Shown piece after piece: positions 1-5,090 of a stretch of DNA of 5,090 nucleotides; the stretch's first letter is position 1, and every line of letters starts with the position of its first letter. The position numbers and the translations under genes are program-made. The stretch spans positions 1 to 5,090 of the forward strand of contig CAYYFL010000044.1 of the NCBI GenBank assembly GCA_964471325.1, given 5' to 3'. This stretch comes from Velamenicoccus sp964471325. Its GTDB lineage: Bacteria; Omnitrophota; Gorgyraeia; Velamenicoccales; Velamenicoccaceae. The notes beneath the pieces are model-generated. The model ran no database searches. It saw only the letters and a program-made list of their open reading frames with translations, and was not told the DNA's origin.

Positions 1-85
1 GCAGCTAAACTTTTGGTGTCGAGAACAAAGCCGCTGGTCGGCCGAATAAGGCCGATATGAAACGGAGGATTGGTCGTAATGTCAT

Positions 86-119
86 AAAAAACCAGCCCGG
101 TTTTCCGGGCTGGTTTTTT
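86..119 (-). terminator. Intrinsic terminator closing the signalling operon (bidirectional form)
   Basis: A perfect inverted repeat lies 20 nt past the stop codon of the receiver-GGDEF gene. The arms CCAGCCCGG (92-100) and CCGGGCTGG (105-113) flank a TTTT loop, and the flanking A6 (86-91) and T6 (114-119) extend the pairing to 15 bp. Read on the minus strand, a GC-rich hairpin is followed by six U residues, the classic Rho-independent form. Because both an A-tract and a T-tract are present, it could also stop transcription arriving from the left on the plus strand. Confidence 0.93.
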
Positions 120-138
120 GTTCTCTATCGATGATAAA

Positions 139-1086
139 CTAGGATTCGCTGCGGCTGTCCGTTCTTCTGTCTTTGATATAGCTGGAGCGATCGATGCGTT
201 TGGCGGCTTCCTTGAGTTCTGCGCCGATCTCGGCGATCTGGGCCACGTGCGTCAGCTGCCGGTTTTCATTGGTAACGATCCCCATGGAGATGGAGAGGAG
301 CCCGAATTTTTGCTCGACCCCCTTACGGTCTTTTCCCATGATGTATCCGGCCCGTCGGTCTTCTTCCGTATAGAAGGACGGCGAGATCTTTTCGAATTCC
401 TCGATCACTTTTGTCGAGATCGCTTCGCACTTGTCCGGCGTGGTCATGACGACAAAGTCGTCTCCGCCGATGTGGCCGATGAAATCATCGGCATTACCGC
501 ATTCCTGTGTCGCGCGGATGAGGAGCCTTGCCGTTTCCCGGATGACTTCGTCGCCGCGGGTGAATCCGTATTTATCGTTGTAGACCTTGAATTTGTCCAA
601 GTCGGCATAGATGACGGCGATGGGGCCTTTTTTGTCGATCCGGTCCTGGAGTTCGTTCAGGATGGAGACGTTGCCGGGGAGCCTCGTGAGAGGATTGGCG
701 TCGAGATCGCGTTCGGATCGCCGCAGGATCATTTTGATGCGCGCCAGGAGTTCCTGGGGCTCGAAGGGTTTGACGAGATAATCGTCGGCGCCGGCGTTGA
801 TGCCGGAGACCTTGTCGGAGACGTCGCTCTTGCCCGTCAGCATGATGATGGGCAGATGGCTCAGCAGGATGTCTTTCTTGATGATCGCGCACAGCTGCGG
901 CCCTGTCATTTTCGGCATGTTGTAGTCGACAATGACGAGGTTCGGCGCCTTGTTTTTGATGATTTCAACGCCCTCCAGGCCGTTTTCCGCCTCCAGGACG
1001 TCGTAGCCTTCTTCAGTCAAGGTCAGACTCAGGACATCCCGGATGTCCGGGTCGTCGTCGACGACAATGATGCGCGTTTTAGGCAT
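139..1086 (-). CDS. Receiver-GGDEF response regulator (PleD/WspR-like output, GGDDF signature)
   Basis: A 315-residue cytoplasmic response regulator. Residues 1-122 form a receiver domain with the acidic pair D10/D11, phospho-acceptor D54 in VIVDYNMP, T84 and K106 in the VKPF motif. A short linker leads to a GGDEF domain at about 128-300 that starts with NPLTRLPGN. The family makes cyclic-di-GMP from two GTP. Visible GGDEF elements are the metal-binding D162 in YADLDKFK, the guanine-contacting N170 and D179, and the signature at 207-211, which reads GGDDF instead of GGDEF/GGEEF. The I-site RxxD expected around 198-201 reads NADD, so product inhibition is probably absent. Cyclase activity is likely but not certain given the altered signature. 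The ATG overlaps the end of the upstream REC-REC gene by 8 bp and has only a weak AAGGG 8 nt upstream, which suggests translational coupling. It is the last gene before the terminator and the only recognisable effector output in the cluster. Confidence 0.93.
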   Translation of the reverse strand: MPKTRIIVVDDDPDIRDVLSLTLTEEGYDVLEAENGLEGVEIIKNKAPNLVIVDYNMPKMTGPQLCAIIKKDILLSHLPIIMLTGKSDVSDKVSGINAGADDYLVKPFEPQELLARIKMILRRSERDLDANPLTRLPGNVSILNELQDRIDKKGPIAVIYADLDKFKVYNDKYGFTRGDEVIRETARLLIRATQECGNADDFIGHIGGDDFVVMTTPDKCEAISTKVIEEFEKISPSFYTEEDRRAGYIMGKDRKGVEQKFGLLSISMGIVTNENRQLTHVAQIAEIGAELKEAAKRIDRSSYIKDRRTDSRSES

Positions 1087-1825
1087 GGAGCGAACCCTTG
1101 ATTTCTTTGACGAGATCGTCGGCGGAAAAAGGTTTGGTGAGATATTTTGCGACTCCCAGCGTCAGGCCATGCCGCTTGTCTTCATCGGAGATGTAGGTGC
1201 CGGTAAGGACCACGACAGGGATATCGCAAGTTGCGGGGTCGAGCTTCAAGTGCTTGATGACTTCGAAGCCGTTCATGCCGGGCATGTTGATGTCCAGCAG
1301 GATGAGGTCGACCTTGTTTGCCTTGACCTTTTGCAGGGCCTCTTGGCCGTTATATGCTTTTTCGGGATTGAGATTGTTGTCTTTGAGGCAGATGGCGATG
1401 ATGTCGACAATGTCCGGGTCGTCGTCGACGACAAGGATGGTTTTTTTCGGGCTCTTGCCGTTCACTTTGGAAAAAATGCGTCTGACGGTAGCCACGAGCT
1501 CCTCCTGACGGAAAGGTTTTGAGATATAATCCAGGATGCCCTGGCGGTACTGGGAGTCCTGGGCTAATACGGACAGGATGATGACGGGGATGTCCTGGGT
1601 GTTCGGGTCGTCTTTGAGGTGCTTGGCCACTTCGAAACCGTTGATTCCGGGCAGCATGATATCGAGCACGATCAGGTCCGGTTTTTCGCTCTGGGCCTTT
1701 AAAATGCCTTCCTGGCCGTTGGAGGCCTCAATCACTTCACAACCTTCCTCTTCAAGGTAAATCCGGACGATCTCCCTGATGTCCGCCTCGTCATCGATCA
1801 CGAGGATTTTCTTTTTTGTAGTCAT
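1079..1825 (-). CDS. Tandem receiver (REC-REC) response regulator without output domain
   Basis: A 248-residue protein consisting of two CheY-like receiver domains. REC1 (about 6-120) has D11/D12, phospho-acceptor D55 (IVLDIMLPG), S85 and K103. REC2 (about 128-246) has D134/D135, D178 (ILLDINMPG), T208 and K231. Both therefore keep every residue needed for phosphorylation. There is no DNA-binding or enzymatic domain, so it should work by protein contact or as a phosphate relay or sink between the kinase and the GGDEF regulator. REC1 has only 18 residues between S85 and K103, against 23 for the matching interval in REC2, so its alpha4-beta5 region is shortened. The ATG at 1825 is chosen because AGGAG (1831-1835) sits 5 nt upstream. 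A GTG at 1831 in the same frame would overlap that ribosome binding site. The gene lies about 200 bp after the kinase gene and overlaps the next regulator by 8 bp. Confidence 0.93.
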   Translation of the reverse strand: MTTKKKILVIDDEADIREIVRIYLEEEGCEVIEASNGQEGILKAQSEKPDLIVLDIMLPGINGFEVAKHLKDDPNTQDIPVIILSVLAQDSQYRQGILDYISKPFRQEELVATVRRIFSKVNGKSPKKTILVVDDDPDIVDIIAICLKDNNLNPEKAYNGQEALQKVKANKVDLILLDINMPGMNGFEVIKHLKLDPATCDIPVVVLTGTYISDEDKRHGLTLGVAKYLTKPFSADDLVKEIKGSLHA

Positions 1826-1830
1826 ATGCA

Positions 1831-1835
1831 CTCCT
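1831..1835 (-). promoter_or_regulatory. Ribosome binding site deciding the REC-REC start
   Basis: The sequence AGGAG on the minus strand is followed after 5 nt by ATG (1823-1825). It favours the ATG over the in-frame GTG at 1829-1831, which would lie inside the site. Confidence 0.75.
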
Positions 1836-1873
1836 GAGGGTAGCCGCAGTTGTTCTTACGGGATCTATAAAAT

Positions 1874-1882
1874 ATCATAGCA
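1874..1882 (-). promoter_or_regulatory. Possible extended -10 promoter for the two response regulators
   Basis: In an AT-rich patch of the gap between the kinase and REC-REC genes, the minus strand reads TGCTATGAT: an extended -10 (TGn) followed by TATGAT, one base from TATAAT. It would start a transcript near 1867 with a leader of about 40 nt before the ATG at 1825. No good -35 is found at 16-18 nt (GTCAAA is the nearest), as is common for extended -10 promoters. If real, it gives the regulators expression independent of the FIST-kinase pair. Confidence 0.4.
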
Positions 1883-1984
1883 TATTTTTGGCGTTTTTTG
1901 ACACAATTCTGTAGTATGCCACGAGTTGCCGCGGCGGCGGCAGAAGGAGCCGTAAACGGCAAGCCCTTTGATCCTTCGCGCCTG

Positions 1985-2022
1985 CCTGCCTTGGCCGAGG
2001 CCAAGGCAGGGGCAAGACCAGG
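1985..2022. repeat. Palindromic intergenic repeat, copy 1
   Basis: Two perfect 12-bp arms, CCTGCCTTGGCC (1985-1996) and its reverse complement (1999-2010), are separated only by GA. A tail AGGGGCAAGACCAGG (2008-2022) overlaps the right arm. The same head and tail recur at 4849-4900, so this is a dispersed element and not a one-off hairpin. It begins 6 nt past the kinase stop codon. There is no T-tract on either strand, so it is not a normal intrinsic terminator. A REP-like role in 3' end protection or partial attenuation between the kinase and regulator genes is possible but inferred. Confidence 0.7.
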
Positions 2023-2028
2023 GAGGCT

Positions 2029-3549
2029 TCACGTCTTGGGCAGCGTGAAAGAGAATGTGCTGCCGTGATTGAGCTGACTTGAAATGGAAAAGGTCCCCTT
2101 GTGGGCCTCGATGATGCGCTTGACTAAAGAAAGTCCCAGGCCTGTGCCCTTGACTTTGGCGTTGACGTCGTTGTCGACGCGGAAAAATTCTTCGCCGAGC
2201 TTCTTGAGGTCGTGTTCACTGATGCCGATGCCTGTGTCGCTGACGCCGACCTGGATCATGGTATTGTCTACGGGCCTCGCCGCTACCGTGATCCTGCCGC
2301 CCGGCGGCGTGAATTTGATGGCGTTGCCGATGAGGTTGATAAAGACGCGTTCCAGCTGTCCTTTATCGGCCCTGACCTGCGGCAGCCCCTCGGGAATATC
2401 GACGACGAATTCGACATTCTTGTCCTTCATGGGCGGCGCCAGCATGTCTGCGAGCGACTGCGCCATGCTCAGGAGATCGAGAGGCTCCAGCTTCATTTCC
2501 ACACGGCCGGATTCGATGCGGGAGATGTCCAGGAGTCCGTTGATAAGCTCGGAAAGATTGTCGGAATGTTTGTTGATTTTTTCAACCCTTTCCTTGGCCG
2601 CGGCAGGCAATTCACCCAGCTTGCCTGCGGCAAGGATCGAGGCGTAACCTTTGATGGATGTCAGGGGCGTGCGCAGTTCATGGGAAACCGCATTGATGAA
2701 ATCCGATTTTCTTTTACTGACGATTTTGATCTCTTCCAGGGCCGCAGACAGTTCCTTTGTCCTCAGCTGGATCTTATTTTCGAGCTCCTGCTGGGCGTGC
2801 CACTGTTCTTCAAAAAGCTTGGCATTCTCGATGGACTGGCCGATTTGCGTCGCCAGGATGTAGACAAGGTCTTTATCGCCTTCGGTCATATGTGTGTAGG
2901 GGGATTCGCTGCCCATCAGGAGAAGGCCGATAGCGCCTTCTTTCTGCATCATGGGGGCGCAGACAAAAGAAGAGAGTCCCAGCATGGAGAGCAGGTGCGG
3001 CGTTTCCTTGGCGGCGCGGTCCATCTCCAGGGTCGAGAGGACCTTGTGCTTGTTCATGACGGTGTCCATGAGCAGGGGCATGCCTGTCATGAGTTTCATG
3101 ATGCGGTCCGCCTCCTCGGCCGTATAGCCGATTGCGGCCTTCAACAGGTAGCCTTTTGTTTCATCCCGGCAGAAGACGACGGCCCGGTCGAACCCCAGTT
3201 CAGTGATGTGTTTCTCGTCGAGCTTCTGGAATATCTCTTCTTCGTCGAGGGTCGTCGAGATCAGGCGGCTGAGTTTCTGCAGGGTCACAAGGCTGGAGAT
3301 TTTTTTGTCCAGCTCTTCCTGGGCCTTGTGGAGTTCGACGTCCGTCTGGACGATCAGTTTGGCCTGGCCGTCGAGTTCTTCAAAGGCCCGCCTGAGTTTG
3401 GCAAGCTCCGTCTTCAGCTCCTTGATCTTTTCCATCTTGAAGACCAGGATGATGACCAAGACGATGACGGCGATCATCCCGAACATGCCCATGTAGCTGA
3501 TGAGGATTTCCAGGGAAGTGGGGGCGTTAAATGTGCTTGTCGGCGGCAT
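2029..3549 (-). CDS. Membrane-anchored GAF sensor histidine kinase (HisKA/HATPase_c)
   Basis: A 506-residue kinase from the ATG at 3549. One hydrophobic helix lies at about 13-38, followed by a positively charged, coiled-coil-like stretch to about 90, a GAF sensor domain (about 96-246), a second coiled coil (247-280), a HisKA dimerisation domain (281-346) and a HATPase_c domain (about 385-505). The phospho-acceptor is H290 in SHELRTP. The ATP-binding boxes are complete: N409 (NLIGNAIKF), DTGIG (438-442), EEFFRVD (453-459) and GTGLGLSL (468-475). It should be an active autokinase. Only about a dozen residues precede the membrane helix, so there is no periplasmic sensor domain and input must come from the GAF domain, the membrane or a partner such as the FIST protein. 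It overlaps that gene by 23 bp. An in-frame TTG at 3561 would add four residues but overlaps the ribosome binding site. There is no receiver or HPt domain, so its phosphate should go to the receivers encoded downstream. Confidence 0.95.
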   Translation of the reverse strand: MPPTSTFNAPTSLEILISYMGMFGMIAVIVLVIILVFKMEKIKELKTELAKLRRAFEELDGQAKLIVQTDVELHKAQEELDKKISSLVTLQKLSRLISTTLDEEEIFQKLDEKHITELGFDRAVVFCRDETKGYLLKAAIGYTAEEADRIMKLMTGMPLLMDTVMNKHKVLSTLEMDRAAKETPHLLSMLGLSSFVCAPMMQKEGAIGLLLMGSESPYTHMTEGDKDLVYILATQIGQSIENAKLFEEQWHAQQELENKIQLRTKELSAALEEIKIVSKRKSDFINAVSHELRTPLTSIKGYASILAAGKLGELPAAAKERVEKINKHSDNLSELINGLLDISRIESGRVEMKLEPLDLLSMAQSLADMLAPPMKDKNVEFVVDIPEGLPQVRADKGQLERVFINLIGNAIKFTPPGGRITVAARPVDNTMIQVGVSDTGIGISEHDLKKLGEEFFRVDNDVNAKVKGTGLGLSLVKRIIEAHKGTFSISSQLNHGSTFSFTLPKT

Positions 3550-4735
3550 GCGATTCTCCAATGGCCAGGATGGCCAGGGTTTCGTTGTGGAAGTAGGTCT
3601 CCCCGTAATGTTCCAGCGATTTCAGCGGCGCCTGTTCGCCGTAAGTGCAGATGCCCAGGATCGGGACGTTGCCCAATACCTTTTTTATACGCGATAACTC
3701 TCTTTCTGTCAATCGTCCCAGGAGTTTGTTGCGGGAGATGGATTCGAACACAAGGGCCCCCTTGACTTCTTTGCCCTTGAGAGAATCTTTGGCCTCCTGG
3801 GCAGCCTGTGTCGCGGCATTGAGCGCCCATTCCTTCGTTCCCATCATCAGGCGGACTTCGCTTCCGACGGAAGCATCGCCCTGACAGACGAGCCCGCCGT
3901 CTTCGTCAATCCTCAGGACGTTGCGCAGGAGGTATTCCGTTTCCCCGGGCACATAGAGCCCGAGGGGATAGTAGATGCTCATCTCGATGAGGGTCTTTTC
4001 GATCTCTTTCCTGGACTTCCCGAAGTATTCTTCATAGATGATCACGGCCGGTTTTTCTTCAATGGTCTTGATCACATTGCCTTTGACGCCGGTGATGGTG
4101 TGCGGCCTGCCGAGAGGCTTCCAGCCATGCCGTACCCCCATGCCGAAAATATTCTCGCCGGAAAAAATGAGGCCTGCGACGCCGTCCGTCAGCAATTCCT
4201 TGTCAAAATACTGGTATGTCTGGTGGAAACGGAAGTTGTCGGCCGCGGAAGCGCCGAAGATAGGGAAACTCAATCCCAAAATGTCCTTGATGCCCTTGAG
4301 GAGATCGGATCCGTTCTCGACGATGCCGTCGCAGAAGATGAGGGCCAGGTCCCGCTGGGGCGTGCTCAGGTTCTTGAGGGCCTGGCGCGCGAATTCTTCT
4401 CCGATTTGGCGCGCCCCTTTGGTCTTGATGCCGACGCTATGGGCCTGCCCGAACGTGACGTGGTCCATGCTGATGAGCATGAGGCCGACGCCGTATTTGT
4501 TGATCGCTTCGGGCCAGATAACGCTTGAACCTGTGCATCCCAGGAGCTTGATATGCCCCAAGGCGTAATAGATGCCCTCGAGAAGACGCTGGTGTGCAAA
4601 GTGGATGGTGGAAAACAGGAAGGCGACGGTGATAGGCCGGTGGTGGATCTGGTAAAGGGCCATCTTGGCGGCCTCGGAGGCGGCCAAGAAAGGGTCTTTT
4701 TTTTCGCTGAACCCAACCCCGATCAATGTGCTCAT
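3527..4735 (-). CDS. Stand-alone FIST-domain sensor protein (NosP-like)
   Basis: A 402-residue soluble protein with no signal peptide or membrane helix, made up of a FIST_N domain (about 30-220) followed by FIST_C (about 225-390). Recognisable family blocks are LLGCTGS (64-70), FGASAADNF (160-168), RHGWKPLG (202-209), GICTYGEQAP (361-370) and FHNETLAILAIGE (382-394). FIST domains are ligand-sensing modules that accompany signalling proteins. They were first proposed to bind small molecules such as amino acids, and the NosP branch binds haem and nitric oxide and controls a partner kinase encoded beside it. Here FIST is encoded directly upstream of, and overlapping, a histidine kinase that has no external sensor domain, so a sensor-partner role is the natural reading. 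The ligand cannot be told from sequence; H203 is one possible haem ligand but was not tested. The ATG at 4735 has GGAGA (4745-4749) 9 nt upstream. It is the first gene of the cluster. Confidence 0.93.
   Translation of the reverse strand: MSTLIGVGFSEKKDPFLAASEAAKMALYQIHHRPITVAFLFSTIHFAHQRLLEGIYYALGHIKLLGCTGSSVIWPEAINKYGVGLMLISMDHVTFGQAHSVGIKTKGARQIGEEFARQALKNLSTPQRDLALIFCDGIVENGSDLLKGIKDILGLSFPIFGASAADNFRFHQTYQYFDKELLTDGVAGLIFSGENIFGMGVRHGWKPLGRPHTITGVKGNVIKTIEEKPAVIIYEEYFGKSRKEIEKTLIEMSIYYPLGLYVPGETEYLLRNVLRIDEDGGLVCQGDASVGSEVRLMMGTKEWALNAATQAAQEAKDSLKGKEVKGALVFESISRNKLLGRLTERELSRIKKVLGNVPILGICTYGEQAPLKSLEHYGETYFHNETLAILAIGESHAADKHI
3556..3559 (-). promoter_or_regulatory. Ribosome binding site deciding the histidine kinase start
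   Basis: GGAG on the minus strand stands 6 nt before ATG (3547-3549). It lies inside the 3' end of the FIST gene, consistent with coupled translation, and it overlaps the upstream TTG (3559-3561), which argues against that start. Confidence 0.75.
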
Positions 4736-4744
4736 GGTAATGAA

Positions 4745-4768
4745 TCTCCGTCTTCCTCTAAAACGGAG
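4745..4768 (-). promoter_or_regulatory. FIST leader hairpin covering the ribosome binding site
   Basis: In the minus-strand leader, CTCCG (4764-4768) is complementary to CGGAG (4746-4750), whose GGAG is the Shine-Dalgarno sequence of the FIST gene, with a 13-nt loop. Farther upstream two more small hairpins can form: CTTCC/GGAAG (4799-4815) and AAGGG/CCCTT (4782-4795). The stems are only 5 bp each, so regulation by ribosome-site masking is possible but weakly supported. Confidence 0.3.
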
Positions 4769-4848
4769 GGTCTAGTCCAAAAAGGGCAAACCCTTCTCCT
4801 TCCGCATAAAGGAAGAGTCTAATCTTCGCCGCATTTCCGTCAGAGGCG

Positions 4849-4900
4849 CCTGCCTTTGGCCTCGGCCTGCCCTTCGGGCAAGGCCAGGGGCAAGGTCAGG
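4849..4900. repeat. Palindromic intergenic repeat, copy 2
   Basis: The head CCTGCCTTTGGCC (4849-4861) and tail AGGGGCAAGGTCAGG (4886-4900) match copy 1 at 1985-2022, with one extra T in the head and 13 of 15 bases the same in the tail, in the same orientation. The middle is longer here and folds into an inner hairpin: GGCC-TGCCC (4864-4872) pairs with GGGCA-a-GGCC (4876-4885) around TTC. The whole 52-bp unit is an imperfect inverted repeat. It lies between genes, like copy 1, and has no terminator-like T-tract. Confidence 0.65.
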
Positions 4901-4930
4901 ACCGCGGCGGGGATTTCCGCATCTTGATTA

Positions 4931-4959
4931 AAAATATCAAAAAAAGACATCCGGTGCAA
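4931..4959 (-). promoter_or_regulatory. Weak candidate promoter for the FIST operon
   Basis: On the minus strand TTGCAC (4954-4959) and TATTTT (4931-4936) are separated by 17 nt. The match to sigma-70 boxes is modest (3/6 and 4/6). It would give a leader of nearly 190 nt that includes repeat copy 2. No clearly better leftward promoter was seen in the region. Confidence 0.25.
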
Positions 4960-4983
4960 CTAAATAAGTTAAATTGATTTGTC

Positions 4984-5013
4984 TTGACAGGGGGATTGTT
5001 CCTAATGTACAAT
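4984..5013 (+). promoter_or_regulatory. Strong sigma-70-type promoter directing rightward transcription
   Basis: A perfect -35 TTGACA (4984-4989) is followed after 18 nt by TACAAT (5008-5013), which is one base from consensus. Transcription should start near 5020, with only about 70 nt of transcript visible before the window ends. The gene it serves lies outside the window. Confidence 0.7.
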
Positions 5014-5015
5014 TT

Positions 5016-5088
5016 CCGCACTGCGGCCAAAATTGACTCTGCGCGGCCTAAAGCTCCGCCCTTTAGGGCGCAAGAGTGTTGTGGCCGC
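5016..5088 (+). other. Foldable 5' leader with competing hairpins downstream of the rightward promoter
   Basis: Immediately after the promoter the sequence contains several complementary blocks. CCTAAAG (5047-5053) pairs with CTTTAGG (5061-5067), extended by GCGC (5041-5044) with GCGC (5068-5071). An alternative CGCCC/GGGCG (5057-5070) uses some of the same bases. GCGGCCA (5023-5029) can pair with TGGCCGC (5082-5088) to close the whole unit, or CCGC/GCGG (5016-5026) can form a small hairpin near the start site. No start codon with a ribosome binding site is seen. It could be a regulatory leader or the 5' part of a stable RNA; it matches no RNA family I recognise. Confidence 0.4.
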
Positions 5089-5090
5089 TT

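Larger units (their letters stand above)
4736..5090. other. Gene-free control region between the FIST operon and a rightward transcript
   Basis: No convincing coding frame is seen on either strand over these 355 bp. From left to right the region holds the FIST ribosome binding site and leader hairpins (4745-4815), repeat copy 2 (4849-4900), an AT-rich block with a weak leftward promoter candidate (4931-4959), a strong rightward promoter (4984-5013), and a foldable leader running to the window edge. The arrangement implies divergent transcription. Confidence 0.6.

Noticed and set aside
118..1101. A 327-codon plus-strand open frame opposite the receiver-GGDEF gene
   Set aside because: It starts inside the terminator and is the complement of an evident receiver-GGDEF protein.
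1898..1903. TTGACA on the plus strand in the gap between the kinase and REC-REC genes
   Set aside because: There is no -10 box at the right spacing, and a transcript would run antisense into the kinase gene. It is treated as chance.
1822..2004. A 60-codon minus-strand frame whose TGA overlaps the ATG of the REC-REC gene (ATGA)
   Set aside because: The stop-start overlap is suggestive of coupling, but the frame begins at a TTG inside the palindromic repeat, has no ribosome binding site, and runs through the AT-rich putative promoter. The peptide has no recognisable feature.
3527..3561. TTG start at 3561 for the histidine kinase and GTG start at 1831 for the REC-REC protein
   Set aside because: Both would overlap the Shine-Dalgarno sequences of the ATG codons a few residues downstream, so the ATG starts at 3549 and 1825 are preferred.
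2212..3765. A 517-codon open frame on the plus strand opposite the kinase gene, longer than the kinase itself
   Set aside because: It mirrors the codon phase of a complete, well-supported histidine kinase, shows no domain, and has no convincing ribosome binding site. Similar long antisense frames lie opposite every gene here because of codon bias.
4781..4820. AGGGCAAACC on the plus strand, reminiscent of the conserved core of GEMM (c-di-GMP) riboswitches
   Set aside because: The downstream GACGCAAAGCC-type block and the second stem of that family are absent, and the strand is opposite to the GGDEF operon. It is most likely chance, although a covariance-model search would settle it.
4924..4940. 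TTGAT...ATCAA inverted repeat resembling an FNR/CRP-family operator
   Set aside because: The half-sites are 7 nt apart, not the 4 nt of the FNR site, and lie in an AT-rich stretch where such a match is expected by chance.

Overview
The window holds one bacterial signalling locus. All four recognisable genes lie on the minus strand and read right to left: a stand-alone FIST-domain sensor protein (4735-3527), a membrane-anchored GAF histidine kinase (3549-2029), a response regulator made of two receiver domains and nothing else (1825-1079), and a receiver-GGDEF response regulator (1086-139). The FIST and kinase genes overlap by 23 bp and the two regulator genes by 8 bp. A gap of about 200 bp separates the two pairs and carries a palindromic repeat and a possible internal promoter. 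A near-ideal intrinsic terminator (86-119) closes the locus.

The genes suggest one pathway. The FIST protein, a ligand-binding fold, probably reports to the kinase. The kinase would pass phosphate to one or more of three receiver domains, and the only recognisable output domain is a GGDEF domain (cyclic-di-GMP type). No DNA-binding output is encoded here. The layout resembles known FIST/NosP-kinase-c-di-GMP loci, but the regulators differ: a REC-REC protein is interposed, and the GGDEF domain has a GGDDF signature and no recognisable RxxD inhibitory site.

Organism: moderately GC-rich, Gram-negative-like, with good Shine-Dalgarno sequences and sigma-70-type promoters. The 'NPLTRLPGN ... GGDDF' type of GGDEF domain and the palindromic intergenic repeats would fit an environmental lineage such as Omnitrophota or a deltaproteobacterial-type group. 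This is a guess; the window contains no taxonomic marker.

Region by region: 1-85 is an unresolved flank. 86-119 is the terminator. 139-1825 holds the two response regulators. 1826-2028 holds an AT-rich possible promoter and repeat copy 1, which lies just after the kinase stop codon. 2029-4735 holds the kinase and FIST genes. 4736-5090 has no gene; it holds the FIST leader with a hairpin over the ribosome binding site, repeat copy 2, a weak leftward promoter candidate, and a strong rightward promoter (4984-5013) followed by a foldable leader leading out of the window.
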